Assembly: GCA_033977485.1 (NCBI GenBank)
Contig: CM066991.1
Span: 54,228,850-54,292,849 of the forward strand
Origin: Hydrangea macrophylla
Taxonomy: Eukaryota; Streptophyta; Magnoliopsida; Cornales; Hydrangeaceae
DNA: 64,000 nucleotides
Direction of reading: 5' to 3'
The number at the start of each line of letters is the position of its first letter. The first letter of the stretch is position 1. Below are positions 32,161-43,974 of this stretch, in pieces. Position numbers and translations under genes: made by a program. The notes under the pieces were generated by a model. The model was not told the origin of the DNA. It made no database searches and saw only the letters and a list, made by a program, of their open reading frames with translations.

Positions 32161-34592
32161 CTTCGGAGACACTATAGCACTTGTATTTTCCTATTTGTAT
32201 TCCTCAAATTCTGTATTTCTCTTTGTAATAATCTCGATTGTATATAATAAGATCTATTTTCTTATTCTTGGTTGCTCTACACGATATATGTATGTTTGTT
32301 TGTTTGAGTTCTTGGGAAAGCTTTGCTATAAAAGCTAACCCGAGCCCTCGAGAACTTAGAGCGCCCAAGAACTTGGAGTACTCGAGCCCTGAGCGCTCGA
32401 GCCACGCAAGTGCTCGAGCTCTTCAAAAGGTGAAAGGACTATTTTACCCTTAGGACTCTAAAGTCTATAAATGCCAAGCTATCCTCTATATTTTCAACGT
32501 GCAGAAAATAGAGGAGCAGAGAGGGAGTGTCTTTGAGAGTGTTTTAGGAGAAATCATCCCCATGCATTCACACACACACACACACACCTTGCATTTGTGG
32601 AATTCAAGCTTGTATACATACATACTTCATATACATACTTGGTTGCTAAAGATCATGAAGAAGAGTTCCAGAATTTGTTTTCTCATGATCAAGTTCTAGA
32701 ATGGAAGTATAGAAGCTCTATTTTACAAGATCACAAGCTTTCTCAACATACACTTGCATATTATCATCATCTAAAGCTTTGTGAGTATCTATTCTCACTG
32801 GGCTACCTTTAGAATCTGTGTTTTGTAATGTATGAGCATGTATGTTGATTTACTTCGAGAATTGTGATTTCATGAAAGTTTAGTTCATGATCAAATCAAA
32901 TTCCAAGCACATTTCCTGAGTTAATGATCATCCAAACATGATCTAAGCATGCATGAGCATAGATCATCACTTAGAAACCTTTCGGGACTGTTTTTACAAT
33001 GTTTTTGGTAACATGCAAGAAGATCAAAGTTAATTTCGTACATACATATGAACTTTAACTCAGAAATTGTTTTTTGCAGAAACCCGAGCACTCGTGCCCA
33101 GTGGGAGCGCTCGAGCTTCTTGAGTGATCGAGCCCGCCAGTTTAGTTATGTTCTAATTTTGTTATGATTTCCTGAGATTGTTGTTTTATAATGGTGATGA
33201 CTTCAACTCTAAATTATGTATGTTCACTTGGACACACACATGCACTCCAGATAATTGCTGAATTATTAATTACACATACACATTGACTTGAGTAGTAATT
33301 TGAACTATGAATGGACGACATTTTCCGCGATGCGATGACTTGAATAATGGGAATAATTTACGTAAATAAGATCGAAACTTATAAATAACATTACGTCTCT
33401 TTCGTTGTGCTATGCACGTGATTCGTTGGTCAACTTCTTTGACTTTGGTTTAATCGTTTGTTGTGAGTCTTTAGATTATCCTTCATATCATGGGAACCCT
33501 ATTAGATGTCGGTGTCGGTGTCAAATGTCAGTTTGGAGATTATGGGTATGGTAAGAATGATGGTTGATGATTATGGGATTTGTACCCAAAAATGAATGTC
33601 TCTTGGTTGAGTCGGTTGTTAAAGCACTTTCACTACGCTCTTCGGCTGTTATGGCACTTTAGTTTACTCACCAAGCGGCCATTAAGGCACTTTCATATTC
33701 ATTTGCGTAGATAGGTCAAGGACCTTGGATCTCTTTGTTGAGTTGAGTGTTAAAGCACTGTCACTATGCTCTTCAGCTGTACAAGCACTGTAGTTTACTC
33801 ACCAAACGGCTGCTAAAGCACTGTCATCCTAAACCAACGGCTTATGCCAGAATTATGGAAGGAAGTGAAGTAGATGAATTTGGGTTTTGGAGAATGGGTT
33901 ATCGAATGGTCTTTTCGGTTGTAAAGCGTAAAAACTCTCGAGTTTGGGTTTTAATATCGTGGTCCATTTTATCATAATTCTTCGTTAACTTGTAAGACGT
34001 TGACAAGCCGATCAAGGATAATGAACTTGAGTGTTTTCATAACTATTTCTAACAGTGCTTTGTAAGAATCTATGCTCACTCAGCTTGTATTCAAGCGGGC
34101 TGTATTTTATGCCACTGGACCTTCCACGTCCAGCGATGTCAGGTTTAGCAAGTAAGGCCCAGCCCAGAGGCACCAACGAAAATGGCAGGATTTCGGATGA
34201 GGGCCACTTTGATGATGGGTACTCGGGAGACGACTAATATGGGGACCACTATGGGTTCGCTAGTTGAAGATGAATTGTTCTTAGTCCTCTGTTATCCTTT
34301 ACATTATTATAATAAACTAGTTTGCTGTTAGATTTCGTGACATAAGGTGTCACGAGACTATTTCCATTTTATATTCCTTTGGTTTATTCAGGGTCTATAA
34401 TATGAATGTTATCTAAAGAATGTTAATGTTTAATATTATTATGCAATGTTTGAATCAGAAACATTCCCAATATTACTATGTTCATGTTAATATTCTGTTA
34501 AGGAAAATCAAGAGCATTGCCTACCAGTCGCGTTTCCATGGGTCCAAAGCCAGAAAATTTATTTTTCCATACATTGTCACTCCGGGGCGTGA
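32161..34592 (+). repeat. LTR C, a third Tekay-type gypsy LTR (left edge truncated)
   Basis: It ends CTCCGGGGCGTGACA at 34592, the undecayed form of the end of LTRs A and B. TATA-like TATAAAT at about 32466. The region 32340-32430 is rich in GAGCGCTCGAGC-type palindromes, as is about 33083-33140. It carries the common CTCACTCAGCT block, the CTGGACCTTCCACGTCCAG hairpin (34115-34133) and an acidic short frame ending GFAS at 34265-34267. A duplicated segment of about 110 bases lies at 33600-33710 and 33740-33830. No PBS follows, so it is a solo or orphan LTR. Also contains a (CA)n run at 32568-32587. Confidence 0.6.
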
Positions 34593-35790
34593 CAAACACA
34601 CCTACCGTTGATCGTGTGCAGGAATGAATAATCAAAAAGGATAAAGTTAAATTACAAGCAATACAATTCAAAGCTGAAATATGAAGTTCGAGCAATCGAA
34701 GAACGCTCAAGCGACAGAGCTTTTGATCAATTGAAGGATTTTTAAGCAATCGAGCTTTCGATCGATTGAAGGATTTTCAAGCGATCGAAGATTTCACCAT
34801 TCAAGCGATCGAACGAAGTTCGATCGATCAAACTTTGTTCAATCGATCGAACAAGCTTTTATCAGAATAATATGTGCACGCAACATAAACAGATGGTTGT
34901 TAACCCTAGCTAGGATTTCTCTATTCATATGAGTTGTAAACTCATCCTTAGGGACGTCCACTTTTAGTTTTATAGTTTTAGAGAGAGATAGAGCGCTTTG
35001 TTTCGTTTTATAGGTTAAGCTTTGGATATTACATTGGTTTTTGGAGATTTCAACGTTCAATACAAGTTTTCAATTCATTCAGGTTTCGTATTATTGTTTA
35101 TGTACATTCTTCTAGTAGTTCTTCATAGTATACGTAGTAATAATCATAGGTTTTCATGCAAGTTTTAATAAAATCCATAGTTCTTCAAAGTTTTATGTCA
35201 AAAACACAAACAAACAGTCCCTTAATGATTACTCACATTAAAAATCAATCTATGATACTCCAGACCATGTCTGTGTAGTTCCAGAGTTGGGAGATCACGA
35301 TGAAACAGTGATCTCCAGACTCTGCTATGCAATAGAATAAAACCTGCTTTCGATCGATCGAAGTTAGTTCGATTGATCGAACTAGAGATATAGTCAAGCG
35401 ATCAAAGACATTTCGATCGATTGAGAGATGATGATGCTCGATCGATCGAGAGCGTGTCGATCGATCGAACACTCAGATTCTTAAGAGGATCCTTTGCAGT
35501 ATTCCTAGACTTTCTGTTTTCAAGATTTGTTAACAAACTATCCCCATATGCTCAGTTTGTCCAAAATAGTTTCTTGACTTTAAGCCTTAAGGCATTTTTC
35601 TTAGAAAACTTTTGCAAACCACTTTGAATGCTTTCACCATTTAGAGTGCGAGTCTTAACTATTGTTTTAAACCGCCTTCACGTATTTTGAATCAACTGTG
35701 ATTATATAGTCCCGGTCATGAAAGGACTATTGATTCTTTATCTTTAGAAAATACGGAATACTATAGATGGATGTACTCTATAGAGAATTA
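34593..35790. other. Unassigned repeat DNA with palindrome clusters
   Basis: No gene, PBS or LTR termini that I can support. Clusters of TTCGATCGATCGAA-type sequence at 34686-34860 and 35349-35475 resemble those in LTR B and copia, with TATA-like sequence near 34975 between them. It is probably a fragment of another LTR, but I cannot prove the family. Confidence 0.4.
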
Positions 35791-35794
35791 ATGT

Positions 35795-37017
35795 AATTGC
35801 TTGGTAGATGGTTAGGTCACTGCAGATTCGTGAGATCCCAACGCTTCTTTTATGAATGACTTAACGGGGAGACAAAAAAATTGATTGAAACCATGAGCGC
35901 AGGTGCATTTCTTAGCAAAAAACACCGAAGAGGCAGAAGCCCACTTCTAGTGGTTGGCCGAACATGCTCATGAATGGTCTAACTCTAAAGACATTTCACG
36001 CGCACAGCCATTAGGTGGAGAGGAGAAAAATATGTATATATATCAATTAAAAACTGAAGATAATCTAATGACCAAATACTAAGAGCTAGAAAGGAAGGTA
36101 GAGGAGTTTGGGATGAAAGGAGAGAGTTCAAGGCAAGTTTTGCCTGAAGAACCATACGGCACATGCAATATGTTGGGACACACCACTCAATACTATCCCA
36201 ATATGCCGTATTTTCAAGAACAAGCCCCCATGGAGATGAACGTCATGCAAGGATACAGAGGGGCTAGGAATTCCTATAATAACAATAATAATTTTCAGAA
36301 TAATAACAATCGATGGAATCACCCTGGTTTTGATTGGAAAAATGACGCAGGGACCCAAAATCAATATCAACAACAGCCCTACAATAACAATCAATATCAA
36401 GGGCAATACAATAGGCAGTCCCAACAATTCAATCAAAATAGATCTAATAGCAATAATCAAGCTCAGCCCTCTAATGATCAACATTCTAATGTCTATGTTC
36501 CACCGACAAAAAGGTGCAAGAGGAAGATCCACTCTCTAACGCAAGCTTAATGCAGCAATTAATTCAAATGATGAGCAAGATGTTTGCGATGTTAGAAAGA
36601 ATAGATGCTAGACAAGAGAGATCGGGAGGATTTCCTGCCCAACCACTTCCAAACCCTAAGGGATACAACAATGGTCCCAATAATCAAGAACATACTAAAG
36701 TCGTGACTACACTGAGAAGCGGCAAGATTATAGGGCAAAATATGCCTCTTTCTACACCTGAAGAGTATGAAGAGGAAGAAGTGGTGAATAGAGAGCAACC
36801 ATCTACTCAGGAAGAGGAGCCATCTACCAATAACAAACCATTTGAATTAAATGATGAAGCTCCTAAAGAAGTAGAAAAAGTTGAGAGAAGGCCTGGAAAG
36901 GATCCCGTTAATGACGAATTACCAAATTGCCCTTTCCCCGCGCCTTACCCTCAAAGGTTAAAGAAACCCAAAAATGAGATAAATAATCAGGAGTTCTTAG
37001 AACTGTTAATCAAGTAA
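35795..37017 (+). pseudogene. Element E gag
   Basis: A degraded start (SAGAFLSKN, WLAEHAHEWSNSKD) is followed by an Asn/Gln-rich stretch (ORF 36113-36550), then ORF 36514-37017 with MQQLIQMMSKMFAMLERIDA, VTTLRSGKIIGQNMP, a Glu-rich segment and CPFPAPYPQRLKKPK. The TLRSG and PYPQRL blocks also occur in related form in element F. Frameshifts separate the parts. Confidence 0.75.
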
Positions 37018-37640
37018 AAATAAACCTTCCACTCCTTGATGCAGTCAAACAAGTACCGACTACGCTAAATATCTAAAAGATTTATGCACGGTCAAGAGGC
37101 GGCAAAGTGTAAAGAAACACGCCTATGTTGCTTGCCAAGCAAGCGCAATTATTTAAAATGAACTGCCCCCAAAGCTTAAAGTCCCCAGTACTCCAACTGC
37201 CTTATGTCAAATTGGTAACCAACGAATAGACAACGCAATCCTTGACTTAGGAGCGAGTGTAAACTTGCTGCCATATTTAGTTTATAAACAACTAGGGTTA
37301 GGTTAACTCAAACCTACTCGAGTTGTACTACAACTGGCAGATAGGTTGGTGAAATACCCTAGAGGGGTATTGGAGGACGTCCTCGTACAAATAGACTCAT
37401 TTGTCTTCCTGATTGATTTTGACATCTTAGACACTGAACCTGTGTCCAATCCAAGTGCACAAATCCTGGTGATTTTTGGATGTCCATTCCTTAACACAAT
37501 CGATGCCACGATAAAAATACGAAGTGGTATTATGAAAATCCTATTCGGGTACAAGACTTTAAATGTCAAAATCTTTTCAAATCCCCGACCTGAAGAATAC
37601 GAGGATAAGGAAGAAGTAAACTTCATCGAGACGGTCATTG
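37018..37640 (+). pseudogene. Element E protease
   Basis: Reads ILDLGASVNLLPYLVYKQLG, then DRLVKYPRGVLEDVLVQIDS and ILDTEPVSNPSAQILVIFGC. The Asp-Leu-Gly-Ala active-site variant is usual in Athila protease and is identical in element F, so it is not decay. A stop occurs at about 37304. Homologous to residues about 680-790 of the intact element F ORF. Confidence 0.8.
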
Positions 37641-37675
37641 AAGATTAGGCTGATTTTGTTGAATATAAAGATCCT

Positions 37676-38960
37676 TTGGAGGTAGTTGTGTCACAATTTG
37701 ATGCTGTCTATCAACCTAAAAACTCTAATCCATTGGATGCAAACTTAAATCAAACTTACCACATGATGGACACAAAAGAGGAGGATAGAGCTAAATGCAT
37801 AGGGGTAACACCATATGAACCATTGCCTCCGAAAACAAAATTAGTTATGCCCTCGAATTTTCAGTTTCTAGACTTAGAATTAAAGAAGCTTCCCACAGAG
37901 CTCAAATACGCTTTCCTAAGGGCTGAAAAGACATACCATGTTATCATATCATCCACTTTAAGTTCTGAACTAGAGGGTAAACTTATCCAACTGCTAAAAC
38001 AACATAATGAGCACTGGGATGGACTATTGCTGACCTCAAAGGCATAAGTCCGTCCATTTGCACCCATAAAATATATTTGGAGGAAGACGCCATACCGTCA
38101 CAACAAATGCAAAGGTGTCTAAATCCCAACATGCAAGAAGTGGTTAAAAAGGAAGTTTTGAAACTACTTGATGTTGGGATCATATATCCAATATCTGATA
38201 GTCCTTGGGTCAGTCTAACCCATGTAGTCCCTAAAAAAGCGGGTGTAACGGTTATTCCTAATAAGGATGGCGAGTTGATACCTACGTGCGTCCCCACTGG
38301 TTGACGGGATGTGTATCGATTACCAAAAATTAAACATTATGACATGTAAAGACCACTTTCCTTTTCTATTCATAGATCAAATGCTAGAACGAGTGGCGGG
38401 TCACAAATACAACTGCTTTTTAGACGGATATAGTGGTTATAATCAGATCAAAATTGCTCTTGAAGATTAAGAGAAAAAGACTTTTATGTGTCCTTTCAGT
38501 ACCTTTGCCTACCGACAAATGTTGTTCGATTTATGCAATGCACCTACTACCATCCAATGGTGCATGCTCAGTATATTTAGTGATATGGTCGAACGGATAC
38601 TAGAAGTTTTTTATGGACGATTTTTTTGTGTTCGGCCATAGCTTCAACAATTGCTTAGAAAATCTTGAACGTGCGCTAACACGATGTGAGGACAAACACT
38701 TGGTGTTAAATTGGGAAAAGTGCCATTTCATGGTGACCAGTGGGATAGTCCTCGGCCACACAATTTCTGACGAAGGCATCTAGGTAGATAAGGCAAAATT
38801 GATATTATCTCAAACCTTCCTGCTCCCTGTACAGTTAGAGATATCTGCTCTTTCCTGGGACATGTGGGTTTCTATAGAAGGTTTATCCAAAACTTTAGTG
38901 CCATTTCCTTACCCCTCTGTCAATTGCTTGTCAAAGACGTACCTTTTGAGTGGTCGGATG
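37676..38960 (+). pseudogene. Element E reverse transcriptase
   Basis: Upstream part 37676-38047 (YEPLPPKTKLVMPSNFQFL), then SPWVSLTHVVPKKAGVTVI at about 38200, VDGMCIDYQKLNIMTCKDHF and a DGYSGYNQIKIALED block. The active-site MDD is at 38613-38621, out of frame with its surroundings. At least four frameshifts. Confidence 0.78.
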
Positions 38961-39420
38961 CCTGTCAAACATCTTTTGATACACTGAAGCAACTCCTCAC
39001 AACCGCACCTATTATCCGAGCTCCCAATTGGAGTCTCCCATTAGAATTAATGTGCGATGCTAGTTATTACGCCATCGGGGTAGTCCTAGGCTAGAGGAAA
39101 GACAACAAACCTTATGTTATATATTACGCTAGCAGAACTCTGAATGACGATCAAATGAACTACACTATAACTGAGAAAGAGTTGTTAGCTATAGTATTTG
39201 CCTTGGACAAGTTTCGATTGTACCTCATAGGATCACCAATAGTCTATTTCACAGACCATTTAGCACTTAAATACCTCTTGTCTAAGAAGGATGCAAAACA
39301 AAGACTTATTAGATGAATGCTACTACTCCAACAACTTGACCTAACCATTAAGGACAAGAAAGGAGTAGAGAATGTAGTCGCTGACATCTATCCAGGTTAA
39401 CCTTTGTTGACAATACTGAA
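38864..39420 (+). pseudogene. Element E RNase H
   Basis: Frame 38864-39094 links the RT connection (MGFYRRFIQNFSAI) to LPLELMCDASYYAIGVVLG with the first catalytic Asp, then a stop; YTITEKELLAIVFALDKFRL and VYFTDHLALKYLLSKKDAK carry the Glu and third Asp. Confidence 0.8.
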
Positions 39421-39439
39421 CTGACACCGAATAAAAAAG

Positions 39440-39892
39440 AATTCCCAGACGAACAGCTACTGGCTGTTTCTAGTTTGCCATGGTATGCGAATATTGTAAA
39501 CTATCTAGTCACAGGAGAAACCCCCGAGCATTGGTCAAATCAGGATAGGAAAAGATTCCTCTCGTTCGCACATCACTTTTTCTTTTATAATCTGTACCTT
39601 TTTAAATATTGCATTGATCAGGTCATCAGACATTACATTTTGAATCATAACTGTAATCCTAGCCTAATGCCATTTTGAAGCTTGTGGTGGCCATTTCGCC
39701 TCGCAAAAGACCGTACAAAAAGTCTTACATAGCGGTTTCTACTGGCCCACCGTATTTAAAGATGCCTGCTCCTTTTGCAAATCGTGTCAACGCTGTCAAA
39801 AGTTAGGTACAGTTTCAAAATGGAACTCTATGCTTTTGACTCCTATTATCACAATTAAAATATTCAATTTTGGGGCATAGATTTTATGGGCC
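39440..39892 (+). pseudogene. Element E integrase, first part
   Basis: N-terminal integrase region (WYANIVNYLVTGETPEHWSN, HYILNHNCNPSLM) decays through several stops to FWGIDFMGP. The first catalytic Asp is in that last block. Interrupted right there by the gag-only element; continuation at 53774. Confidence 0.8.
39888..39892. repeat. Target site duplication (left) of gag-only element
   Basis: GGGCC, repeated at 53769-53773. Confidence 0.9.
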
Positions 39893-42800
39893 TGTGGATA
39901 CCGAGCTTCGGACCACTTCTCTCGTTCGAGATTGTTTTGAAATTGATTTGAATCAAGGAAAGAAAACGAAAGGTCTGTTGAAAACAGATACAGAGTCGCC
40001 ACTTGGTTTTTAAGGAACCAAGAAACCTAATTTTGACTCACCCAAGCGGATAAGGGCACCGGCCCTTCATAACCAAAGAACTTGGTTCGGGGTTTTGGTA
40101 CGAGAGAGGAAGGAGCCTTTGTCGCGACTAAAACACCCTCAACTCGCCCCGTTTTTTGACGGGCCTCAATTAGCATCCAAATAATCATCTTATACTATGT
40201 ATGGTTTGACAAATAATACTACGATAGTATATTACATCACATAAGAAACTTGAAATGAAAGATCTAAAGATAAGATATCATTCATAAGATCTAAGCCAAA
40301 TGTCACACAATGCGAAGTGAAAGATCACACAAATAAACCTAGAAAAAATCGTCTAATCATATATCAATTAATCAAGTTTTCCTAATCTAAAGGGGACATG
40401 AATTTTTCTTGAAACAAATAAACAAAGAAATCAAAATATGCTTAACAAGCTAGTATGATGCATGTTATTCTTTGAGAAAAGAAGACCTCTCAATCCCCGG
40501 GACGGATGAGAAAGGATGATTAGATCAAGGGGAAGCATGAACGGGTGATCGAGTTCATTCCTTATAATCTCCTTAGATTAAGAGTTACAAAAACCCCAAA
40601 TCTTGCATGAATGCAATGTATGTATCTAAAGTGTGCAAAGGTTGTAGTGTGTTTTGTGTACATGGATTTCTAGAATGACTTAGAAGTCTAAAATGTGTAT
40701 GAATGAATGAATGAAATTAACATGGGATGTGTATGAATGAATGAATGAAATTAACATGGGATGTGTACAAATGTAGTATGAACTACTTCCTAAGATATGA
40801 ACTAATTTGGAATGCATATGAGCATCAAATCAAAGAATGAAAGTTGAAATGTACTTGTTGTGAATAGTGGACAGAACAGTAGCATGATCTTTTAGAATTT
40901 GAAAAGATGGGGTAGGAATGTTTTCAATGCATGATTTTTTATGGAGATGTTCCTTATTGTGTCTAGAACACAAACCAAAAGGCCAATCGTGAATAGCTAT
41001 CACAGATTGAGAGAAATTATATAAACAATAGAGGTCACTCAGAAACAGAGTTCGTACTGTCGACTGAAATGTTGGAAAATCTTAGAAAATGAAAAAGAAT
41101 GATCTAGAGGCCCGTTTTATACAAAATGTTTCCTAAGACATTGAATTTCAAGGGAAAAATAAGTTAGGACCACCCCTTTTGGAAAAGTTTTCTGGAAAAG
41201 AGGTCGTAAGTTGACCTAGCTGCTGTGACAGCAAAAACAGAATGTTTGGAAGGAATGTTGGGATCCAAATGGACCATTTCCAAGTACTTCCAAGTCAAAC
41301 CAAAAATCATGGGTGTTCTCCAATGAGTTAGGAAGACTTTTCAAGTGGCCTTGCATCCATATGTTGAGTATTGAGTTCTAGAGAAATCTTTGAACTCAAC
41401 TCACTCACTGTTTTGACTCATTGTTTTGAAGATTTTGGAGAAAACAAAGTTTTGTTTCTTGAAACCAAATGAGAGGGATTGAGAGGGGTTTTGAAATAGA
41501 TGTTTTGAAAGCACATTTTCAATACTCAATAAGGATTATAGCCACTTAAAATGTCAACATTAAACTCATCATCAAGAACCTCCAAGATTGTTGGAGAGAT
41601 TTATTTTATTTTTTGGACATAACTTCAATACATTCCAAGAATACTTTGGAAGTATTGAGGTTATGATCATCATCTATCAAACATGTTTTTGAGGTCAAGA
41701 GCTACTATCCATAAGGATTCACTCACCCCAAACTTCATGTCATCACTTAGATGATGATGAACTAGTAAGTAAATAAAGAAAATAAAAAGAAATGGGATAA
41801 GAAGAGATGAACAATAAATAAACAAGCAAGTAGATGATAATCAATAGATGATATTCATGAAGCATGAGACTTGTAGATTGGTGTATCACTCATATGTAAT
41901 GACACTAGACATGGAAGAAGCTTCCACACTCTTGAATGCTCACTAAAATGGTGGTTGGGAGTATTGAATGTTGAAGTAAATGGAAGTAATGAAGTAAAAA
42001 CAAAGTTAGAACTCACTTTTGTTTTGAAAAATCAAAGAAGAAAGCTTCTTTTCTCTCCACTCTAACCTTATCTCTACACTTTCTCTCCCAAACTTTCTCT
42101 AAACTTGCATTTTTCTCTCTCCAAAATGAGGAGTAATGGGGTGTTTATATAGGCCAACTTGGAGTGTTTTTGGGATTTAGAAAGTACTCCCATTGGTCCC
42201 AAACATCTGAAATCATGAAACCACGTCGTTTTGGATTTTAATTAATCAAAATGGGACCACAAAAGTATTTACAAAAACTTACTGTTCTGGAGGGGAGTGC
42301 CGCGGCGGCACTGGGCCACTGCCGCGGCGGCAGTGGGCCAGTGCCGCGGCGGCACTGCTCCTCCCTTCGTCTGGATAATGCTGTTTAGGCCCCCCGAAGT
42401 TCCGGTATTCGCGAAAAGGCCCTATTTCGTCCAAAATTCACAGAAAATGCGTACGAACTCCAAATTGAGGTTGTGATATACCGTTGGAAAGGTAATGGAG
42501 TCTACTTTACATAAAAAATAGTTCGGGGATAGGTCACTTTGAAAAGTTTTGCGGTATTCGCGATAAAAGCCGATTTGATCGCCTTTTTCGCCTTTGGAAA
42601 TTCATAATAAATTCGTTTTAAATCCAGAAATTATGTGCGATATACCGTTGGAAAGCTATTGACCTCTAGTATCCATGAAAAATATTTGAAAATTGTTTTG
42701 GTTCCCCGATTCCAAAGTCAAATCTTGGTCAAACCGGTCAAACCTGGGATTCCCGGGAAGTTCTGGGAACCTCTGGGAGCTCCCAAGAGCTGATGTTTTC

Positions 42801-43223
42801 GCTCGATTTTCTTTTGGAACTTGTTTTAATACTTTTCTCATGATTTAGAATGGTTCTGATGAATTCAGACAATTTCGGTCAAACTTGGTCAAACTCTGAT
42901 CAAACCTGGTCAAACCTTGGTCAAACCGGTCAACGGGGACTTTCGGGGAACTTCCGGGACTTCCGGGGGTCTCTGGGAGCTGACGATTTCTTCCGGTTTT
43001 ATTTAAAAACTCATTTTATCACTTTTCTTACGACGTAGTATGTTTTCAGAACTTTGGGACCAAATCTGGGAATTTTCGGACTTTCAAGGGCATTTTGGTC
43101 ATTCTGAGCATTCTGAGAGATAGAGCTGACTTCCGAGAGTCCTTTTGAGTCTTTTACGATCATTGTGATCGACCAAGCTATGGGTCTCCTAAATCTGATA
43201 GCCGACAAAATGGGGTGTCTACA
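39893..43223 (-). repeat. 3' LTR of gag-only element
   Basis: Plus-strand edges TGTGGATACC and GTGTCTACA. TATA box TATATAAA (minus) at about 42147-42155; splice-donor-like GTGAGTTCTAAC (minus) at about 42003-42018. It has a 34-bp tandem duplication at about 40706-40765 absent from the other LTR. GC-rich palindromes at 42296-42357. Confidence 0.93.
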
Positions 43224-43237
43224 GTTTGCCCCTCTTT
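43224..43237 (-). promoter_or_regulatory. Polypurine tract of gag-only element
   Basis: On the minus strand AAAGAGGGGCAAAC lies directly before the 3' LTR start. Confidence 0.8.
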
Positions 43238-43385
43238 GGCAGGAACTTGCGAGGCAACGCATATCGCAAGCGAGTGCCAAAGTTTTGAAGAGACAGGACT
43301 TTTGGAGGCTATAGATTTAGGATAAAAAGCGTTGCAAAAGATGCAATGATGTTGAGGCTAGTGCTGGTCGTGCTCTGTGTGAGCT

Positions 43386-43425
43386 GCCTACGTATCCCAA
43401 GGGGAATCAGACCAGGACGTAGTTC
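43386..43425 (-). other. Conserved hairpin, copy 1
   Basis: Plus-strand CTACGTATCCCAAGGGGAAT to ACGTAG: outer stem CTACGT/ACGTAG and inner stem CCC/GGG. Two relatives at 46351-46392 and 46458-46500. Confidence 0.6.
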
Positions 43426-43974
43426 AGGGCACAAAAGAACAAATCACATATGCACAACAAGACATGCGGATGCTATGCTATGAGGATGATATGCAATGCA
43501 TGGATGTGATATGAATTATGTCATGAGTCCTATCATGCCTAGTGTTGTGACCCTAGTATGAGCTGGTGTTGTGGGGCGTGTGCCACTCCAAGTGGACTTA
43601 TGTTGTGTTGGTATTTCTAACTGTGATGCAGTTATTGACCCGAATAGGGACATCAAGGTTTGAATACTCTAAGTCTTGGAGCAAACTTCTGAATTTTGGG
43701 AAGTGTGCTTCGCAAGCGAATGTAATTGGATGTGGGGTCCCGGAGGACTATATTCGGAGATGTTGTTTGACAGTTAACCGACGGACACGGAAGCCCTGGA
43801 AATTAAGAGACGGACACAGAAGTCAAGAGACGTCAAGTGATGGACATGAAATCCCGAGATGCCAAGCGATGAACATGGAAGCCCCATTAATGGACATAGA
43901 AGCCTAAGATTTTGAATGAGAATGATGAACACGGCATATTTTGAATGAGAGTGATGGTAAACCAATGATGATTA

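Noticed and set aside
36128..36532. A 134-codon minus-strand ORF of Ile/Leu-rich, membrane-like protein
   Set aside because: It is the complement of the Asn-rich gag stretch (AAT/AAC read backwards gives Ile/Val/Leu).
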